Shown here: piece by piece, positions 15,474 through 19,021 of the stretch
Layout: each line of letters begins with the position of its first letter
Numbering within the stretch: position 1 is the first letter of the stretch
NCBI GenBank assembly: GCA_003972865.1
Contig: QOAX01000193.1
Location: 1-19,021, forward strand
Length of the DNA: 19,021 nucleotides
Source: Verrucomicrobiota bacterium
Lineage (GTDB): Bacteria; Verrucomicrobiota; Verrucomicrobiia; Limisphaerales; UBA1096
Direction of reading: 5' to 3'
Notes under the pieces: generated by a model
Told to the model about the DNA's origin: nothing
Databases searched by the model: none
Seen by the model: only the letters and a program-made list of their open reading frames with translations
Made by a program: the position numbers and the translations under genes

Positions 15474-15558
15474 TGGGTTCTCGCTGTTTCGACTTTTTTA
15501 TTTCCTCAAAAAAACCCTTATTTCCTCGTTTTTTTCCATTATTTGCTAATCCTGCCTT
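15474..15558 (+). promoter_or_regulatory. AT-rich gap before helicase gene, with duplicated ttatttcctc
   Basis: This 85-bp gap is T-rich, unlike its surroundings. The decamer ttatttcctc occurs twice (about 15499 and 15520), separated by an A-tract and followed by a T-tract. It is the only place for the helicase promoter and possibly for termination of the upstream gene; exact boxes cannot be assigned. There is no Shine-Dalgarno sequence before the ATG. Confidence 0.35.
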
Positions 15559-18072
15559 ATGCGGGAGTTTGGGGCGCAGCTGGATCGTTTTTCCGCCCTC
15601 GACCAGGTCGTCGTGCCGGACTTGTGGCAGCAGGAGGCGGTGCAGCATTTGCGGGCCGGCCGGGATGTCGTCGTTCACGCGGCAACCGGGGCCGGCAAAA
15701 CCTTCATTTTCGAGTTGTGGTCCAACGAGGGCCGAAATCCGGGCCAGGCGATTTACACCGTGCCAACCCGCGCCTTGGCCAATGACAAGCTGGCCGAGTG
15801 GAGGGCGCGCGGCTGGAACGTCGGCATCGCCACCGGCGACTTGTCGGAGAACCTCGACGCGCCGGTCATTGTTGCCACGCTCGAGACGCAGAAAAACCGG
15901 CTCATCACCGGCGACGGCCCGAGGCTGTTGGTAATCGACGAGTATCAAATGCTCGGCGACGCCGACCGTGGCCTCAATTACGAGCTGGCCATCGCCATGG
16001 CGCCGCCGCAGACCCAGCTCCTGATGCTCAGCGGCAGTGTGGCCAATCCCAAACACGTGGTCGGTTGGCTGCAACGACTGGGCCGGCAGGCCGAGTGGGT
16101 TTGGCATGACGACCGGCCGGTGCCGCTCGAGGAGGTTTATGCCGGTATGCTCAACTACAACGTCCCAACTGAGATTCGCGGCTATTGGCCGAGGTTCGCG
16201 GCCAAGGCGCTGGCTGAGGGGCTTGGGCCGGTTTTGGTTTTTGCACCACGCCGGCGTGCGGCCGAGGCGCTCGCCGCCAACATCGCCCGCAATCTGCCGA
16301 ATCCCAACCCCCTCCAGTTGACGGCAGGGCAAAAGGATCTCGTGGGTGATCACTTGGCCAGAATGTTGCAGGCGCGGGTGGCGTATCACCATAGCGGGTT
16401 GAGCTACGGCACACGGGCCGGAGTGGTCGAGCCCTTGGCCAAGGCCGGCCAGCTTCGAGTGGTTGTGGCGACGATGGGCCTGGCCGCCGGCATCAATTTT
16501 TCCCTGCGTAGCGTGGCCTTGGCTGCCGACTCCTACCGGCGCGATCACTTGGAAGTGCCGATCCGGGCGGATGAAATCCACCAGATGTTTGGGCGTGCCG
16601 GCCGGCGCGGCATCGACGAGGTCGGTTACGGTCTGGTCTCCAGGAATGAAATCCGCATACGCGACGGCCATCCCTGTCTTCTCTCCCGCAACGGCTTGGT
16701 GGATTGGGCGTCACTGCTGGGCCTGATGCACAGCGCGGCGGAACAGGGGCGCGACCCGTACACCGAGGCGGTGCGCGTGCAGGAACGCCTGTTTAGCACA
16801 CAGCCGATCCTGCTTGGCATGGAGTTCGCAATGAAGCATCCGGACGTGCCGTGCGGCCTGGGTACCGACTCGGAGCGTGCCCGGAAATCCCGCAAGCGAG
16901 TCCGCGAGATGCTCAACAGCCAGGGCAACTGGGAGGTCTGGCCCAAGGCTAAACCGATGCTGCTCAGCGGGGTGTTCGTTCCAGAAAAACCAGGGGGCGA
17001 CAGAGCGGCGGACGAGCAACCGCCGCTTGGCCAAGCGCTCGTGCTGCGCCCGGCATTGTTGGAGCCGGAGGTGCTGCGGCGGACCGGTGCCGGTGAATTG
17101 GTCCTGCTGCCGGGCGGCCAGGCGTACGGCCGCGAGCAGAAAGTGGCGGATCAACTCAACAACGAACGGCTCGACTTGGCCAAGTGGGTGCGACGCCTGA
17201 CCGGCTGGCGTATGCGCGTCGTGCCGCTGACGCTATGGCAAAAAAAAATCCAGCCGCTTCTCGAGGAAAAACTGGCGGCAAACCAAACGCCGGTGGAGCG
17301 GTTCCGCCGGGAGGAGAACCGCCTTCTCGTTCAGCTGCGCTTGGGTCATCAGGCTGTTCCCGCCCATGTCGATTCGCACGGCATGGCGCTATGGCGGCCT
17401 CATGAACGGCAGGTGGTCAATCCGACCTGCGCTGGTTGCGGGCTGTACAGTGAGTGTCGTGAACTCAAGCCGGCCACCGGCGTGGCGTTGCTCTGGAAAC
17501 GGCTCAAGCTGGTTGAAGTGAATGGCAGCCTAACACGCCGAGGCCGGGTCGTCAGTTTTTTTTCGCAGAGCTACGGCTTGGGCATCGCGGCGGCACTGGA
17601 GGACGAGTCACTGCCGATCGGCGAGCTGGTTTACGAGCTGGCCAATCTTGATGCCGGCTACCGTTTCGGCAGCGAGGAGAATCGCTGGGAGGGGCGCATC
17701 CCCGTCGCCTGCCGCGAGCGTTACGGCGACGTGACGGTGCCGGGCTATCTCGATGCCGGACTGCCGCTGCGTTACGGTTCGGGTGCCGAGCAGATCGTTG
17801 CGGCGATGCATGCCAACCCCGCTGACAAGGGCAACTGGGTGACCGATCTGCTGGGCGCGGGAGACATCGATCGTGCGGTGATCGAGTGGCGCAGTCTGCT
17901 GCGGCAGATCACCCACGCACCGGAACTGGACTGGGCGCGCTGGGTGGAGTTGCAAAAACACGCCGGAATCCTCCTTGCCGAAACCGGGTCGCCCACGCTC
18001 TGCGAACTGCCGCCGCTCGAGCATCATCAGCAGGGCAGGGTGGATCACCGTCTGCGGTTGAACTCTTATTGA
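15559..18072 (+). CDS. Ski2/Hel308-like DEAD/DEAH-box helicase with C-terminal Cys motif (837 aa)
   Basis: Superfamily 2 helicase motifs occur in order: Q-region WQQEAVQ (23-29), Walker A AATGAGKT (41-48), Ia PTRALAND (69-76), II DEYQ (127-130, an unusual version of DExH), III SGS (158-160), HHSGL (277-281), ATMGLAAGIN (304-313) and VI QMFGRAGRRGID (342-353). The HHSGL and QMFGRAGRRG forms are typical of the Ski2/Mtr4/Hel308 group acting on RNA or DNA. The C-terminal half is not recognised but holds C-x2-C-x5-C (CAGCGLYSEC, Cys 624, 627, 633), a spacing found in Fe-S nucleases such as Cas4 and AddB. No nuclease motif is visible. It is preceded by an AT-rich 85-bp gap and stops 7 bp before the convergent fur-like gene. 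Function in repair or RNA turnover is inferred. Confidence 0.85.
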   Translation: MREFGAQLDRFSALDQVVVPDLWQQEAVQHLRAGRDVVVHAATGAGKTFIFELWSNEGRNPGQAIYTVPTRALANDKLAEWRARGWNVGIATGDLSENLDAPVIVATLETQKNRLITGDGPRLLVIDEYQMLGDADRGLNYELAIAMAPPQTQLLMLSGSVANPKHVVGWLQRLGRQAEWVWHDDRPVPLEEVYAGMLNYNVPTEIRGYWPRFAAKALAEGLGPVLVFAPRRRAAEALAANIARNLPNPNPLQLTAGQKDLVGDHLARMLQARVAYHHSGLSYGTRAGVVEPLAKAGQLRVVVATMGLAAGINFSLRSVALAADSYRRDHLEVPIRADEIHQMFGRAGRRGIDEVGYGLVSRNEIRIRDGHPCLLSRNGLVDWASLLGLMHSAAEQGRDPYTEAVRVQERLFSTQPILLGMEFAMKHPDVPCGLGTDSERARKSRKRVREMLNSQGNWEVWPKAKPMLLSGVFVPEKPGGDRAADEQPPLGQALVLRPALLEPEVLRRTGAGELVLLPGGQAYGREQKVADQLNNERLDLAKWVRRLTGWRMRVVPLTLWQKKIQPLLEEKLAANQTPVERFRREENRLLVQLRLGHQAVPAHVDSHGMALWRPHERQVVNPTCAGCGLYSECRELKPATGVALLWKRLKLVEVNGSLTRRGRVVSFFSQSYGLGIAAALEDESLPIGELVYELANLDAGYRFGSEENRWEGRIPVACRERYGDVTVPGYLDAGLPLRYGSGAEQIVAAMHANPADKGNWVTDLLGAGDIDRAVIEWRSLLRQITHAPELDWARWVELQKHAGILLAETGSPTLCELPPLEHHQQGRVDHRLRLNSY

Positions 18073-18079
18073 ACGCAGC

Positions 18080-18556
18080 CTAGTCGCAAGCCTTGTTGTC
18101 GCAGGCGCCGCTTTTTTTCAAGATGTCACAGGTGGCGGAAAGTTGCAGTTTCTGCGACTTTACGGTGAAGCCCAGCTTCTGGCCGATCTCGTTCTCGATC
18201 GACTCAATTTGATCGCTGTCAAACTCCACGATTTTTTCGCAGTCCTCACAAATGAGATGGTTGTGGTTGGGGTGGTCGGAGTAGTTGGGGTCGTAAAACT
18301 TGTACGGCTTTCCGAAGTCCATCTCGTGCACGAGATTGCTCTCGGTGAGCAGCGGCAATGTGCGATAGATCGTGGCGCGGGAGACGGAGCGATCTTTCTC
18401 CCGGGCCCACTCGAGCAGTTGTTCGGCGGTGAAATGTTCCTCGGTGTCGAACACCGTGTCGATGATGATGCGCCGCTGATCGGTGATGCGAAGATTCTTT
18501 TTCTCGAGGAAATCCATGAATTTCCTCTTCGCCTCCTCTCTCACGATCGTCTGCAC
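18080..18556 (-). CDS. Fur family transcriptional regulator (158 aa)
   Basis: The winged-helix N-terminus (LRITDQRRIIIDTVF, HFTAEQLLEW, SVSRATIYRTLPLL) and dimerisation/metal domain (HNHLICEDCEKIVEFDSDQIE) match the Fur family. Structural zinc ligands are present: CEDC and a C-terminal C-x4-C (CDNKAC). The regulator would bind metal (Fe, Zn or peroxide-sensing Fe/Mn) and repress target operons; the subtype cannot be decided. The longest frame begins at GTG 18556, but a promoter-like pair places transcription at about 18557, and ATG 18517 (MDFLEKKNLRIT) has AGAGGAA in front of it. Translation is therefore either leaderless from GTG or starts at ATG 18517 (145 aa). Convergent with the helicase gene. 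Confidence 0.9.
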   Translation of the reverse strand: MQTIVREEAKRKFMDFLEKKNLRITDQRRIIIDTVFDTEEHFTAEQLLEWAREKDRSVSRATIYRTLPLLTESNLVHEMDFGKPYKFYDPNYSDHPNHNHLICEDCEKIVEFDSDQIESIENEIGQKLGFTVKSQKLQLSATCDILKKSGACDNKACD

Positions 18557-18563
18557 GACGTAG

Positions 18564-18592
18564 ATTGTTGCGCAGAACCGTAGCTAAGTCAA
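18564..18592 (-). promoter_or_regulatory. Sigma-70-like promoter for the fur-like gene
   Basis: On the minus strand, TTGACT (18587-18592, five of six to consensus) and AACAAT (18564-18569, four of six) are separated by exactly 17 bp. The expected transcript start is near 18557, next to the GTG at 18556. Confidence 0.5.
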
Positions 18593-18606
18593 TGAGACTG
18601 GTCTCA
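18593..18606. promoter_or_regulatory. 14-bp palindrome upstream of the fur-like promoter
   Basis: TGAGACTGGTCTCA has perfect six-base arms around TG and abuts the -35 box of the fur-like promoter. Position and symmetry suit a repressor or activator site, possibly for autoregulation. It does not match the classical Fur box closely. The decamer TGAGACTGGT also occurs near 12195 in the glcF-downstream gap. Confidence 0.45.
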
Positions 18607-18686
18607 AAAAATTGCCCTCAATCGCCGATTGTCGCGCTGCCGGCTTTCGGGCATCGTTTGGCCAAGCGCTTGGCCAAGCGCGACTT

Positions 18687-18815
18687 ATGCCCGGGCAACC
18701 GACCAGCGATCCACCCGAAGTCAGCGTGGTGATGCCGTGCCTCAACGAGGCCGAGACACTTGCCGTCTGTATCCAAAAAGCCCGCGCCTGCCTCGCCGAT
18801 AACGGCGTCTCCGGC
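18687..18815 (+). CDS. Glycosyltransferase family 2, N-terminal fragment
   Basis: ATG 18687 begins MPGQPTSDPP, followed by VSVVMPCLNEAETLAVCI and ARACLADNGVSG, the classic start of a GT-A fold family 2 glycosyltransferase (VVMPCLNE strand, then the helix). The expected continuation (a VADNGSTDGS-type motif) is absent: from about 18800 the sequence belongs to an unrelated antisense gene, although the frame stays open to 19001. The real gene is therefore cut at about residue 40. A double TTGGCCAA site lies just upstream. The sugar acceptor cannot be inferred. Confidence 0.6.
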
Positions 18816-19021
18816 CTTCCACTCGGTCACGGCGTCGCCTATCTCGGCGACCGTACCCGCGACGTCGATTCCCGGCACGTGCGGGAAGTCGATGGGGAAC
18901 GCCTCGGTCAGGTATCCACCGCGGATACCCGAGTCGACCGGGTTGAACGAGGTGCCGGCCACTTTCACCAGTACCTCTCCCGCACCCGGGACCGGCCGTA
19001 AGGCGCGCCGCGCGGTCGGCC
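18796..19021 (-). CDS. Zinc-type alcohol dehydrogenase/quinone reductase (MDR) fragment
   Basis: The minus-strand frame is open from the window edge and reads LRPVPGAGEVLVKVAGTSFNPVD, then FPHVPGIDVAGTVAEIGDAV and EWKAGDAVIG. This is the GroES-like N-terminal domain of medium-chain dehydrogenase/reductase proteins (NADPH:quinone reductase or zinc-binding type). It loses family resemblance right after AGDAVIG, where the glycosyltransferase DNA begins; the frame then runs as antisense noise to 18618. The gene is thus truncated at both ends in this window. Its GC-rich codon use resembles actinobacterial-type DNA more than that of its neighbours, an impression not quantified. Confidence 0.6.

Larger units (their letters stand above)
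8378..18677. repeat. Dispersed palindrome TTGGCCAA (up to GCGCTTGGCCAAGCGC)
   Basis: Perfect copies start at 8378, 8439, 11532, 11898, 12568, 13773, 13915, 14088, 14155, 14956, 15030, 15775, 16435, 17027, 17176, 18658 and 18670. Most extend to CTTGGCCAAG, and those at 12568 and 18670 extend to the full 16-bp GCGCTTGGCCAAGCGC. Fifteen lie inside genes, in two reading frames (Leu-Gly-Gln-Ala and Leu-Ala-Lys), so the constraint is on DNA rather than protein. The pattern recalls highly iterated palindromes such as cyanobacterial HIP1. Confidence 0.75.

Noticed and set aside
15559..18072. Helicase as Cas3 or a CRISPR component because of its C-x2-C-x5-C motif
   Set aside because: No HD nuclease, no cas neighbours and no array; motif VI and HHSGL fit the Ski2/Hel308 group.

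Overview
The window looks like a contig from an uncultivated Verrucomicrobiota (PVC) bacterium, possibly Limisphaerales/Pedosphaerales-like. The evidence is the gene content: a DUF1501 Tat-exported protein, two PVC-type heme-binding/dehydrogenase-like secreted proteins, an FG-GAP/ASPIC protein with a verrucomicrobial-style C-terminal tail, a planctomycete/verrucomicrobial-style EF-hand plus SGNH-like protein, ankyrin lipoproteins, and few clear Shine-Dalgarno sequences. This placement is inferred from protein families; no marker gene is present.

Left part (1-6.1 kb, almost all minus strand, lower or mixed GC) is an accessory region of exported proteins. Two adjacent ankyrin-repeat lipoproteins (280-732, 729-1643), a SnoaL-like protein (1675-2178), a large FG-GAP/ASPIC protein (2271-3899), an EF-hand/SGNH-like protein (4086-5282) and a small conserved exported protein (5451-5696) are interspersed with five near-identical copies of one lipoprotein signal-peptide cassette (MKHLLLTTIAAVVLVGC). 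Two copies head the ankyrin genes. Three are orphans that run into an early stop, and two of those orphans end just before the start of another secreted-protein gene. This leader array is the most unusual local structure. A decayed plus-strand ORF (5797-6051) closes the region.

Middle and right part (6.1-18.8 kb, high GC) is core-like: a tandem CDGSH iron-sulfur protein, DUF1501, ispD (MEP isoprenoid pathway), a PVC-type protein that lacks its heme domain and abuts ispD tail to tail with no gap, glcF (glycolate oxidase Fe-S subunit), a 528-bp non-coding gap containing a 21-bp tandem repeat, a full-length PVC-type protein with HEAT repeats and a C-terminal cytochrome c, a Ski2/Hel308-like helicase with a C-x2-C-x5-C motif, and a convergent Fur-family regulator. 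This part is studded with the palindrome TTGGCCAA, often extended to GCGCTTGGCCAAGCGC (17 copies found by eye). None is seen in the first 6 kb.

Right end (18.69-19.02 kb): the start of a family 2 glycosyltransferase (+) breaks off at about 18.80 kb into a zinc-type dehydrogenase/quinone reductase fragment (-). Both reading frames are cut in mid-domain at the same place, which indicates either a chimeric assembly or a recent recombination. The helicase, Fur and metabolic genes do not form an obvious shared pathway; the PVC-type, DUF1501, CDGSH and GlcF genes are consistent with redox and polymer catabolism.
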